Source: Streptomyces torulosus (GTDB lineage: Bacteria > Actinomycetota > Actinomycetes > Streptomycetales > Streptomycetaceae). Taken from it: 36,406 nt of DNA. Each line of letters starts with the position of its first letter. Position 1 is the stretch's first letter. Positions 17,774 through 27,064 of this stretch are shown piece by piece. The DNA lies in the NCBI RefSeq assembly GCF_001419765.1, contig NZ_LIRK01000092.1, positions 1 to 36,406 on the forward strand, given 5' to 3'. The position numbers were made by a program, and so were the translations under genes. The notes under the pieces are model-generated. The model saw nothing but the letters and a program-made list of their open reading frames with translations, was not told the DNA's origin and did not search any database.

Positions 17774-20590
17774 TCACAGAATCACGGTGACGACCTTCTC
17801 TTCCGTGTTCGCCAGGATGCCGCTCCAGCCGAGTTCGCGGCCGATGCCACTGGCCTTCATTCCGCCCCACGGAAGCGCGGGGTCGATCGCCGCCCAGCCG
17901 TTGATCCACACGGAACCGGCGCGGACGCGTCGCGCGAGGGTGTGCGCGAGGCTGACGTCCTTGGTCCAGATCGTGGCGGCGAGGCCGTATTCCGTCTCGT
18001 TGGCAATCCGGATCGCCTCGTCGACGTCGTCGAAGGGCATCACCGCGCCGACCGGGCCGAAGATCTCCTCGCGCGCGATCGTCGCGTCCTCGGCGACGTC
18101 CGCGAAGATGGTCGGCTCGACGAAGAAGCCGTCCCTCCGGGGACGGCCCCCGCCGGCCACGAGCCGCGCCCCCTCGGCCTTCCCCTTCTCGATATAGGCC
18201 AGGACCCGCTCACGGTGATCGCTGCTGATCAGTGCACCCATCGTGGTCTCCGGCGCCAGCGGGTCACCGAGGACCAGGCTTTTCGCGGCGTCCGCCAGCG
18301 CCTTCACCACACGGTCGTAGAGCGACCGGTGGACGAGGATGCGGGTGCCGGCGGCACACACCTCACCCTGGTTGAAGAACAGCCCCATGGCGATGCCCTG
18401 GACCGCCGCGTCGACGTCCGCGTCCTTAAGCACGATCTGGGGGCTCTTGCCGCCCAGTTCGAGGGTGACCCGCTTGAAGGTGTCCGCGGCGACCTTCTGG
18501 ATCTCCCTGCCCACCTCCGGGGAACCGGTGAAGCTGACCTTGTCGACCTCCGGATGCCGGACCAGCGCGGCGCCGGCCACGCTGCCGAGTCCGGGCACGA
18601 CGTTCACGACCCCGGGCGGGAAGCCAGCCTCCTCGATCAGCTTGGCCAGATGCAGGACCGACAACGGCGCGTCCTCCGCCGGCTTGACGACGACCGTGTT
18701 GCCCGCAGCGAGGGCCGGAGCTAGCTTCCAGCCTGTGATCATCAGCGGTGTGTTCCACGGGATGATCGCCGCGATGACACCGACGGGCTCGCGCACCGTG
18801 TACGAGTGCGTCGGACGGCCCTGGTACCCGGCCGTCGGCACCGTGGTGCCCTGGATCTTGTCCGCCCAGCCAGCGAAGTGGCGGAAGGTGGCAATGGCGT
18901 TCGGTACGTCGAGTGCGGCGGGCTGGGCGGCGGGCTTGCCGATGTCCAGGGCCTCCAGCCGGGCCAGCTTGTCGGCGTCGCGCTCGATCAGGTCGGCGAG
19001 CCGGAGCAGCAGCAGCTGCCGCTCGGCGCCCGAGGTGGCGGCCCACGGTCCGGTCAGGGCGCGGCGGGCCGCGCGGACCGCTTCGTCCACGTCGGACTCG
19101 TCGGCCGCGGCGACCCGTGTGAGCAGCGAGCCGGTGGCCGGGCTCAGGTTGTCGAAGGTGCGCGACGCCGCCCGCCACCGCCCGTCGATGAACAACTCGG
19201 TCTGGAAGACGATGTCCGTGGGGACGGTGGTACGCGCCATGTCCACTCCGTTCTCGGTGTATCGCGTCGGGGGCGGTGTCGCACCGCGGTGTGCTTCGGC
19301 GGTCTCCAGGTCGTCGAGGCTGACGGCGAGCCGGTCGACCAGCAGATCGAGGTGGTCGCGTTCGAAGACCATCGGCGGCCGGATCTTGAGGACGTTCTCG
19401 TGCGGGCCGATCTTGCTGATCAGTACGCCCTTGCGCCGCATGTCCTCGACGACCCATCGGGCGGGCCCGGAGTCGGGGCGCCCGTCGGCGTTGACGAACT
19501 CCAGCCCGAAGAAGAGTCCCTGCCCGCGGACGGTTTTCACGCGGGGGTTGCGGGCGGCGAGCTTCTCCAGCAGGTCACGGGCGTGCCGGCCGAGCTCGGC
19601 GGCGTTGTCGTGCAGTTCCCGGTCCGCCGTCTCGTGGAGTACCGCCAGGCCCACGGCCGCCGAGACGGGGTTGCCGGCGAAGGTGTTGAAGTAGAGGTTC
19701 GCCGAGCCGAACTCGTCCAGCAACTCGGTGGTGGTCACCACCGCGCCGATGGGATGCCCGTTGCCCATGGGCTTGCCGAGGGTCACCAGATCCGGCGTGA
19801 TGTCGTACAGCTCGTGCCCCCAGAACCGGGTGCCGGAGCGCCCCAGACCGGACTGCACCTCGTCGGCGATGACCAGTCCCCCGGCCTGCGCGACCATCGC
19901 CGCCAGCGACTCGACGTAACCGGCCGGAGTGCGCAGCAGTCCCTCCGTCGAGAAGAGCGGGTCGAAGAGGAGAGCGGACACCCCGGCGCCCGCCGTCCGC
20001 AGGGAGGAGATGGCGGCCGCGGCCTCTTTCAGCGCCTCGGCCAGCACGACCTTTTCGGGCCGGGGATCGCTGTCGAGGTCGGGGATGCGCAGGGCACGGA
20101 CGTGCGTGCCCAGTTCTTCCTGGACGGGCAGTCCGGTGGTGACGACGGCGAGGCTGGAGGTGTTGCCGTGGTAGCTGAAGTCCGTGACCAGGACGCCCGT
20201 GTGCCCGGTGTGCTGGCGGGCGATGCGCAGGGCGAGCTCGTTCGCCTCGGACCCGCTGTTGGTGAGGAACACCTTGTCCAGCGGCCGGGTGAAGGTCGAC
20301 AGGAGTGTCTCGGCGTACACCACGACCGGCTCGGTCAAATAGCGCGTGTGGATGTTGAGGCGGGCCGCCTGGGCAGTGAGCGCCTCGACAACCCTGGGGT
20401 TGCAGTGACCCACGTGCGGGACGTTGTTGTAGGCGTCCAGGTAGTCGGTCCCGTCCGCGCCCCGGAGCCATACGCCTTCCCCGGACACGAGGTGGAGCGG
20501 CTCGTCGTAGAAGGTCGGCGAGTGGGGCCCCAGCGTGGCCCTCCGGCGGGCCATCAGAGCCCGCGCTGCCCATCTGCTGGCGGTCGTCAT
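17774..20590 (-). CDS. Fused class-III PLP enzyme (ETNPPL/AGXT2L-like) and aldehyde dehydrogenase
   Basis: One uninterrupted 938-codon frame. Residues 1 to about 430 are a fold-type I class-III PLP enzyme: NNVPHVGHCNP, TNSGSEAN (110-117), SYHG (139-142), DEVQ (244-247) and GKPMGNGHP with the PLP lysine at 273. The GKPMGNGHP and PHENVLKIRPP motifs are those of the AGXT2L/ethanolamine-phosphate phospho-lyase clade rather than ordinary transaminases. Residues 451-938 are a full-length aldehyde dehydrogenase: PWNTPL (Asn613), LELGGKSPQ (Glu711) and NQGEVCAAG (catalytic Cys745). The linker is about 20 residues. Codon 451 is an ATG (19238-19240) preceded by CGGAG, so free ALDH could also be made. 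The start at 20590 (GGAG upstream) is preferred over a TTG at 20665. Predicted chemistry is amine or phospho-amine to aldehyde, then aldehyde to acid with NAD(P)+. Confidence 0.85.
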   Translation of the reverse strand: MTTASRWAARALMARRRATLGPHSPTFYDEPLHLVSGEGVWLRGADGTDYLDAYNNVPHVGHCNPRVVEALTAQAARLNIHTRYLTEPVVVYAETLLSTFTRPLDKVFLTNSGSEANELALRIARQHTGHTGVLVTDFSYHGNTSSLAVVTTGLPVQEELGTHVRALRIPDLDSDPRPEKVVLAEALKEAAAAISSLRTAGAGVSALLFDPLFSTEGLLRTPAGYVESLAAMVAQAGGLVIADEVQSGLGRSGTRFWGHELYDITPDLVTLGKPMGNGHPIGAVVTTTELLDEFGSANLYFNTFAGNPVSAAVGLAVLHETADRELHDNAAELGRHARDLLEKLAARNPRVKTVRGQGLFFGLEFVNADGRPDSGPARWVVEDMRRKGVLISKIGPHENVLKIRPPMVFERDHLDLLVDRLAVSLDDLETAEAHRGATPPPTRYTENGVDMARTTVPTDIVFQTELFIDGRWRAASRTFDNLSPATGSLLTRVAAADESDVDEAVRAARRALTGPWAATSGAERQLLLLRLADLIERDADKLARLEALDIGKPAAQPAALDVPNAIATFRHFAGWADKIQGTTVPTAGYQGRPTHSYTVREPVGVIAAIIPWNTPLMITGWKLAPALAAGNTVVVKPAEDAPLSVLHLAKLIEEAGFPPGVVNVVPGLGSVAGAALVRHPEVDKVSFTGSPEVGREIQKVAADTFKRVTLELGGKSPQIVLKDADVDAAVQGIAMGLFFNQGEVCAAGTRILVHRSLYDRVVKALADAAKSLVLGDPLAPETTMGALISSDHRERVLAYIEKGKAEGARLVAGGGRPRRDGFFVEPTIFADVAEDATIAREEIFGPVGAVMPFDDVDEAIRIANETEYGLAATIWTKDVSLAHTLARRVRAGSVWINGWAAIDPALPWGGMKASGIGRELGWSGILANTEEKVVTVIL

Positions 20591-20635
20591 GAAGTCTCCA
20601 GTCGGCCCGGCCCTTCCTGGCGAAGGGGTGCTACG

Positions 20636-20665
20636 AAGATAGGATGACCAATCGTTAAGGGTCAA
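20636..20665 (-). promoter_or_regulatory. Promoter of the fused aminotransferase-ALDH gene
   Basis: Reading leftward, TTGACC (20660-20665), an 18-nt spacer and TATCTT (20636-20641) lie about 45 nt before the preferred ATG. An imperfect inverted repeat TGACC-N10-GGTCA (about 20644-20664) overlaps the -35 and spacer and could be a repressor site. The 15-bp palindrome at 20684-20698 lies 18 nt upstream of the -35. Confidence 0.55.
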
Positions 20666-20683
20666 TACTGATAGGTCAGATTC

Positions 20684-20698
20684 TGAACGGGCCGTTCA
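20684..20698. promoter_or_regulatory. 15-bp perfect palindrome (shared operator)
   Basis: TGAACGG-G-CCGTTCA has perfect 7-bp arms. It is repeated, with one arm mismatch, before mscR (11367-11381), at the same 18-nt distance from a TTGAC -35 box. Position near -60 fits an activator better than a repressor. Confidence 0.6.
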
Positions 20699-20799
20699 AG
20701 TTTTTCCGTCTCCGTATCGCGCCGGCGTTCCGGGAGCGCGAACCGGTGGAACGGGCGCCGACCGGCACGTAGAAGAGCGCCGCACCGGACGGCGTCCGA

Positions 20800-21465
20800 T
20801 CAGTTCGGCGCCGCCCGGTCCGGGATGTCCGCGGCCGGCCCGCTCCGCCTCGCCGGACGGCCGGTCAGACCGTCGAAGAGTACGGCCGTCAGGGCATCCG
20901 ACAGCACGGCCACAGACAGCCCGCCCTCCGGCCGGTACCACTCGACGAGGGAGTTGACGGTACCGAACAGCAGCCGGCTCACGAGGTGCGGTTCGATGTC
21001 GTCGCGTACGCTCCCCTCGGTCGCCGCGCGCTCCACCAGTTCGGCCACCCTGCGGTCGAACTCACGCCGCTGCTCCTGGGCCCGGCGCTCGACGCCGCTG
21101 TTGCCGCGGACGCGCAGCAACAACGTCACGTACGGCAGCTCGGCGGCGAGCACCTCGACGCTGCGTCGCACGACGTGCCGCAGACGGGCGGTCGCCGTGG
21201 TGTCCGCTGCGGGGTCCTCGTCCAGCACGGCGAAGAGGGCGTCCATCGCACGGCCGACCGCGAGGCCGAGGAGTTCCTCCTTGCCCGCCACATGGTGGTA
21301 GATGCTCGACTTGCTCAAGCCCAGGCGGCGTGCCAGGTCTTCCATGCTGGTGCGGTCGTAACCGCGCTCGTTGAAGACGACGACCGCGACTTCCAGCAGG
21401 GAGTCGCGGTCGTAAGGGGGCCGCTCCCGGTGTCGAACGGGTCGTCCCGTGGGCCTGGTGTTCAC
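20800..21465 (-). CDS. paaR: TetR-family regulator of the paa cluster (PaaR-like)
   Basis: This 221-residue TetR/AcrR regulator begins at GTG 21465. The helix-turn-helix is at about residues 39-63 (TSMEDLARRLGLSKSSIYHH) with the usual VAGKEELL cap; the C-terminal domain is helical, with DDIEPHLVSRLLFGTVNSLVEWY typical of acyl-CoA-linked TetR proteins. It is the last gene of the leftward paaI-paaK unit, 25 nt after paaK. In Corynebacterium and other actinobacteria a TetR repressor called PaaR is released by phenylacetyl-CoA. Context and operator-like palindromes at paaN/paaI and paaA support the same role here. The gene symbol rests on this context. Confidence 0.75.
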   Translation of the reverse strand: MNTRPTGRPVRHRERPPYDRDSLLEVAVVVFNERGYDRTSMEDLARRLGLSKSSIYHHVAGKEELLGLAVGRAMDALFAVLDEDPAADTTATARLRHVVRRSVEVLAAELPYVTLLLRVRGNSGVERRAQEQRREFDRRVAELVERAATEGSVRDDIEPHLVSRLLFGTVNSLVEWYRPEGGLSVAVLSDALTAVLFDGLTGRPARRSGPAADIPDRAAPN

Positions 21466-21490
21466 GCGGTGATTGTCGCAGGGAACCGGA

Positions 21491-22833
<1,343 letters not shown>

Positions 22834-22837
<4 letters not shown>

Positions 22838-23265
22838 TGCGGCTCCTCGAAATCCGTGCTCCGGATGGTGCGACTGCGGCCACGGAACTCCGCGATCACC
22901 GCGTCGCCGCGTCTCACACTCACGTCATAGATACCGCTGCGTCCGAAGCGGGTGAGTTCCCGGGCGGTGGCCACCAGGACGTCACCCTCGCGCACCGGGG
23001 CGACGAACGTGATGTCCGCGCCGGAGGCGACGGTGACGGGACCGCGACTGTTGCAGGCACAGGCGAAGGCCGTGTCGGCGAAGAGGAACAGATACCCGCC
23101 GTGGGCGATCCCGTGGCCGTTGACCATGGACGCCGTCACCGTCATGCGCAGCACGGCGGTCCCTTCGCCCTGCTCCAGCAGTTCGATGCCGAGAAGTCGC
23201 GAGGCCTGGTCGGCAGCGAGCATGCGCGCTGCGGGCCCCGCCATGGCGGGTACTGCTTTCGTCAC
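22834..23265 (-). CDS. paaI: Hotdog-fold acyl-CoA thioesterase PaaI
   Basis: This 143-residue single hotdog-domain protein has the PaaI signature NGHGIAHGGYLFLFADTAFA (49-68), with the catalytic Asp at about 64, followed by ADITFVAPVREGDVL. PaaI hydrolyses ring-hydroxylated or epoxidised phenylacetyl-CoA esters and so frees CoA when the pathway stalls. The start is GTG at 23265 with AAGGTGG upstream; an internal ATG (residue 8) is possible. First gene of paaI-paaK-tetR, divergent from paaN, with an ACCG palindrome in the 96-nt interval. Confidence 0.9.
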
Positions 23266-23288
23266 GGTTTACACCACCTTGTGTACCG

Positions 23289-23302
23289 ACCGAACATTCG
23301 GT
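23289..23302. promoter_or_regulatory. PaaR-type operator between paaI and paaN
   Basis: ACCGAACATTCGGT is an inverted repeat with perfect 6-bp arms. Its arms match the ACCGNNCGNNCGGT core of the palindrome I recall for corynebacterial PaaR, with CA instead of CG in the centre. It would overlap the spacer of a rightward promoter TTGTGT (23279-23284)-N18-TAGCGT (23303-23308) ahead of paaN, consistent with repression of both divergent units. Confidence 0.6.
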
Positions 23303-23361
23303 TAGCGTGCGGCACGGCCAAGTAAGCAAGCCGCGCCGCGGCCTGTCAAGAGGTGAGCCAC

Positions 23362-25095
23362 ATGCATGACACTGCCACTGACACGCACGACACAGCCGCT
23401 GAGGTGACCGACTTCTTCGCGCGCCACCGCACCTTGCTGGAGCGAGCGGTGACCGCGACCGAGAGCCGGGAGCACTGGACGCCCTATCCCGAGTCGCCCA
23501 GCAAGGCGGTCTACGGCGAGGACGCTCCGAAGCTCGGCGAGGCCGCCTTCCGGGAGCAGATCGGCAGGCCCTTCGACCTGCCCGGACATCCGGGCGAGGG
23601 GCGGGTGGCGCCCGAGGAGCGCTCCCCGTACGGCTTCCCGCTGGGCATCAGTTATCCGCGGCTGTCCCCGGAGGCCGCCGTCGTCGCGGCCGCCCGCGCC
23701 ACGGCCGCCTGGCGCGCGGCCGGTCCGGACACGCGTGCCGGTGTCGCGGCGGAGATCCTCGCCCGCCTCAACGCGGCGAGCTTCGAGATAGCCCACGCCG
23801 TCCAGCACACCACCGGCCAGGCGTTTGTGATGGCCTTTCAGGCCGGCGGCCCGCACGCCCAGGACCGCGGCCTGGAGGCGGTCGCGTACGCCTGGGCCGA
23901 GCAGCGGAAGCACCCGGGCGCGGCCCGCTGGAGCAAGCCGCAGCGCAAGGGCGGACCGCAGGTGATGGACAAGAGGTTCACCCCGGTCGGCCGCGGCGTC
24001 TCACTCCTTATCGCCTGCAACACCTTCCCGACCTGGAACGGTTACCCGGGCCTCTTCGCCTCCCTCGCCACCGGCAACCCGGTGCTGGTCAAGCCGCACC
24101 CCGGTGCCGTGCTGCCGCTGGCGATCACCGTCCGCGTCGCCCGGAAGGTGCTGGCCGAGGCCGGCTTCGACCCCGACCTCGTCCTCCTCGTCGCCGAGGC
24201 CCCCGGGGGCCGGGCCGCCGCCGAGCTCGCCCTCCACCCGGAGGTGCGGATCGTCGACTTCACCGGCTCCACCGAGTTCGGCGACTGGCTGGAGGCCAAC
24301 GCCCGCCAGGCCGCCGTGTACACGGAGAAGGCCGGCATCAACACCGTCGTCCTGGACTCCACCGACGACTACCGCGGCCTGCTGGGCAACCTCGCCTTCT
24401 CGCTCTCGCTGTACAGCGGGCAGATGTGCACCACCCCGCAGAACCTGCTCGTACCGCGCGAGGGCATCGCCACCGACCAGGGACCGCGCACGGCCGACGA
24501 GTTCGCCGACGACCTGGCCGCCGCCCTGGACCGGCTGCACGCCGATCCGGCCCGGGCCGCCGGCACCCTGGGCGCGATCGTCAACGACGGTGTGCGCGAC
24601 CGGCTGGCGGAGGCCGCCGGGGCCGGCCGTACAGTGCGCGCGTCGACGCCCGTGGACCACCCGGAGTACGCCGACGCGGACGTCCGCACGCCGCTCGTGG
24701 CGCGGCTGGACGCGGGGACCGACCGCGAGGTCTTCACCCGGGAGTGGTTCGGTCCGGTCTCCTTCGTGATCGGCACCGACTCCACCCGGCACAGCCTGGA
24801 GCTGTTGCGCGAGACGGTGCGGGCGCACGGCGCGCTGACCGCCGCCGTCCACTCCACCGACGAGGAGGTGCTCACCGCCGCCGAGGAGGCCGCCCTGGAC
24901 GCCGGCGTGCACCTGTCCGAGAACCTCACCGGTCAGGTCTTCGTCAACCAGTCCGCCGCCTTCAGCGACTTCCACGGCAGCGCGGCCAACCCGGCGGCCA
25001 GCGCCACCCTGTCCGACGCCGCCTTCGTCACCGGCCGCTTCGCGGTCCTGCAGTCCCGCCGCCCCGTCGCCGTCACCGCCGAGGAGAGCGCCTGA
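23362..25095 (+). CDS. paaN: PaaN-type aldehyde dehydrogenase (ring-opening semialdehyde oxidation)
   Basis: This 577-residue ALDH-superfamily protein of the actinobacterial PaaN type oxidises the ring-opened 3-oxo-5,6-dehydrosuberyl-CoA semialdehyde. Motifs are CNTFPTWN (Asn220), FTGSTEFG, YTEKAGINTV (Glu322) and SLYSGQMCTTPQN (catalytic Cys356). Unlike PaaZ of E. coli (about 680 residues), it has no C-terminal MaoC/R-hydratase domain; the ALDH part runs to the end. ATG at 23362 is preferred because AAGAGG lies 8 nt upstream; GTG at 23353 overlaps that site. First gene of the rightward operon; its stop overlaps the paaJ start (TGATG). Confidence 0.9.
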   Translation: MHDTATDTHDTAAEVTDFFARHRTLLERAVTATESREHWTPYPESPSKAVYGEDAPKLGEAAFREQIGRPFDLPGHPGEGRVAPEERSPYGFPLGISYPRLSPEAAVVAAARATAAWRAAGPDTRAGVAAEILARLNAASFEIAHAVQHTTGQAFVMAFQAGGPHAQDRGLEAVAYAWAEQRKHPGAARWSKPQRKGGPQVMDKRFTPVGRGVSLLIACNTFPTWNGYPGLFASLATGNPVLVKPHPGAVLPLAITVRVARKVLAEAGFDPDLVLLVAEAPGGRAAAELALHPEVRIVDFTGSTEFGDWLEANARQAAVYTEKAGINTVVLDSTDDYRGLLGNLAFSLSLYSGQMCTTPQNLLVPREGIATDQGPRTADEFADDLAAALDRLHADPARAAGTLGAIVNDGVRDRLAEAAGAGRTVRASTPVDHPEYADADVRTPLVARLDAGTDREVFTREWFGPVSFVIGTDSTRHSLELLRETVRAHGALTAAVHSTDEEVLTAAEEAALDAGVHLSENLTGQVFVNQSAAFSDFHGSAANPAASATLSDAAFVTGRFAVLQSRRPVAVTAEESA

Positions 25096-26318
25096 TGTCC
25101 GGAGAGGTCTACCTGATCGACGGAGCCCGCACCCCGCAGGGCCGCTACGGCGGCGCCCTGGCCTCCGTACGCCCCGACGACCTCGCCGCCCTCGTCGTCG
25201 GCGAGGCCGTGCGCCGCTCCGGCATCCCGTCCGAGGCCGTGGACGAGGTGATCCTCGGCGCCGCCAACCAGGCCGGCGAGGACAACCGGGACGTGGCCCG
25301 CATGGCGGTCCTGCTGGCCGGGCTGCCGCACACCGTGCCCGGTTACACCGTCAACCGGCTGTGCGCCTCGGGCCTGACGGCCGTCGCCTCCGCCGCCCAG
25401 GCGATCCGGGCCGGAGAGGCCGACCTGGTCGTGGCGGGCGGCGCGGAGTCGATGACCCGTGCCCCATGGGTGATGGAGAAGCCCGGCACCCCCTGGGCCA
25501 AGCCGGGAGAGGTGCAGGACACCTCGCTGGGCTGGCGCTTCGCCAACCCCCGCTTCAAGGCTGCCGACCGCGCGGTGCCCGCCGGCGCCGGCCCCGAGAC
25601 GGTGAAGCTCACCCTGACCATGGGCGAGACCGCCGAAGAGGTCGCGGCCCTGGACGGCATCACCCGCGCCGACTCCGACGCCTTCGCCCTGCGCAGCCAC
25701 CAGCGGGCTCTGGCCGCCCAGGAGGCGGGCCGCTTCGACCGCGAGATCGTGCCCGTCCCCGTGAAGGACGGCGAGGTAACCCGCGACGAAGGCCCCCGTC
25801 CCTCCACCACACTGGAGAAGCTCGGCGCCCTGCGGACCATCTTCCGCGAGGACGGCATCGTCACCGCCGGCTCCTCCTCACCGCTCTCCGACGGCGCCGC
25901 CGCGCTCGTCGTGGCGAGCGCGACGGCCGTCCGGCGCTACGGCCTCACCCCGCGGGCCCGGATCGCCACCTCCGCCTCGGCCGGCGTCCAGCCCAACATC
26001 ATGGGCCTCGGCCCGGTCCCCGCCACCGAGAAGGCTCTGGCCCGGGCCGGCTGGCAGGTTGCGGACCTGGACGCCGTCGAGCTGAACGAGGCGTTCGCCG
26101 CGCAGGCCCTGGCCGTGACGCGCCGCCTGAAGCTGGACGAGGACAGGGTCAACGCCGACGGTGGCGCCATCGCCCTGGGTCACCCGCTGGGGTGCTCCGG
26201 CGCCCGTATCCTGCTCACCCTGCTGGGCCGCCTGGAGCGCGAGCACGCCACGCGCGGACTCGCCACCCTGTGCGTCGGCGTGGGACAGGGCGTCGCGATG
26301 CTGGTGGAGCGGGTATGA
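25095..26318 (+). CDS. paaJ: 3-oxoadipyl-CoA/3-oxo-5,6-dehydrosuberyl-CoA thiolase
   Basis: This 407-residue degradative thiolase has nucleophile Cys90 in VNRLCASGLTAV, the NEAFAAQ motif, GGAIALGHPLGCSGAR (active-site His) and LCVGVGQGVAML (second Cys). It cleaves the last two intermediates of phenylacetate breakdown to acetyl-CoA and succinyl-CoA precursors. The ATG shares its A with the paaN stop, and its own stop overlaps the next start (ATGA, 26315-26318), indicating tight coupling. Ordinary acetyl-CoA acetyltransferase function is the alternative, but context favours paaJ. Confidence 0.9.
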   Translation: MSGEVYLIDGARTPQGRYGGALASVRPDDLAALVVGEAVRRSGIPSEAVDEVILGAANQAGEDNRDVARMAVLLAGLPHTVPGYTVNRLCASGLTAVASAAQAIRAGEADLVVAGGAESMTRAPWVMEKPGTPWAKPGEVQDTSLGWRFANPRFKAADRAVPAGAGPETVKLTLTMGETAEEVAALDGITRADSDAFALRSHQRALAAQEAGRFDREIVPVPVKDGEVTRDEGPRPSTTLEKLGALRTIFREDGIVTAGSSSPLSDGAAALVVASATAVRRYGLTPRARIATSASAGVQPNIMGLGPVPATEKALARAGWQVADLDAVELNEAFAAQALAVTRRLKLDEDRVNADGGAIALGHPLGCSGARILLTLLGRLEREHATRGLATLCVGVGQGVAMLVERV

Positions 26319-27064
26319 CCGACACCGCCTACGAGACGCTCCTGGTCGAGGAGCGCGACGACCGGGTGATCGTCACTCTGCACCGTCCCGAGGCCCGCAA
26401 CGCCATCAGCGGCCGGATGATCGCCGAACTCCACGAGGTCTGCGCCCTGTTGGAGCATGACCCGAGGCTGCTGCTGCTCACCGGTCACGGACAGGTGTTC
26501 GCCGGCGGCGCCGACATCGCCGAACTGCTGCGACGAGGCCGCGACGAAGCCCTCCAGGGCATCAACAGCCGCCTGTTCGAGCGGGTGCGCAGACTCCCCA
26601 TGCCCACCCTCGCCGCCGTCGACGGCTGGGCCCTGGGGGGTGGCGCGGAGCTGGCGTACGCCTGCGACCTGCGCATCGCCGGACCCGACGCCGTCTTCGG
26701 CAATCCCGAGCCGGGCCTGGGCATCCTCGCCGCGGCCGGTGCCTGCTGGCGGCTGCCCGAGCTGGTCGGCGAGTCAGTCGCCAAGCAGGTCCTGCTCGCG
26801 GGACGCAACCTCGACGCGGCCGCCGCCCTGGCGGCCGGCCTGGTCATCGACGTCGTACCGGCGGACGAACTGCTGACCGCGGCCCACGCGCTGCTCGACC
26901 GCATGGCACGCTCCTCGGCCACCGCGCTGCGCCTGACCAAGCTCGTCGTCGACTCCCCCGGCGCCCACCCGGTCGCCGACGACCTGGCCCAGGCCGTGCT
27001 CTTCGAGGGCCAGGACAAGAAGGACCGCATGACCCGCTTCCTGGAGAAGAGGAACCGCGCATGA
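26315..27064 (+). CDS. paaF: Enoyl-CoA hydratase (PaaF-like)
   Basis: This 249-residue crotonase-fold protein shows the oxyanion-hole segments FAGGADI (62-68) and GWALGGGAELAYACD (104-118), plus both hydratase glutamates: Glu112 in GGAELA and Glu132 in GNPEPGLGI. Having both Glu residues supports true hydratase activity (2,3-dehydroadipyl-CoA to 3-hydroxyadipyl-CoA), in contrast to the later crotonase gene. It overlaps genes on both sides by 4 nt. The paaF name follows activity prediction and operon place. Confidence 0.85.
   Translation: MTDTAYETLLVEERDDRVIVTLHRPEARNAISGRMIAELHEVCALLEHDPRLLLLTGHGQVFAGGADIAELLRRGRDEALQGINSRLFERVRRLPMPTLAAVDGWALGGGAELAYACDLRIAGPDAVFGNPEPGLGILAAAGACWRLPELVGESVAKQVLLAGRNLDAAAALAAGLVIDVVPADELLTAAHALLDRMARSSATALRLTKLVVDSPGAHPVADDLAQAVLFEGQDKKDRMTRFLEKRNRA

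Noticed and set aside
18806..20647. A 613-codon open frame on the + strand
   Set aside because: It lies antisense to the fused aminotransferase-ALDH gene, has low-complexity Gly/Arg/Val-rich content and no motifs; such shadows are common in high-GC DNA.
20591..20665. Longer N-terminus of the fused enzyme from a TTG at 20665
   Set aside because: The extension would be coded over the -35/-10 promoter and has no ribosome site; ATG 20590 has GGAG upstream.
24001..24975. A 324-codon open frame opposite paaN
   Set aside because: Gly/Val-rich shadow with no motif and no ribosome site; paaN is certain.
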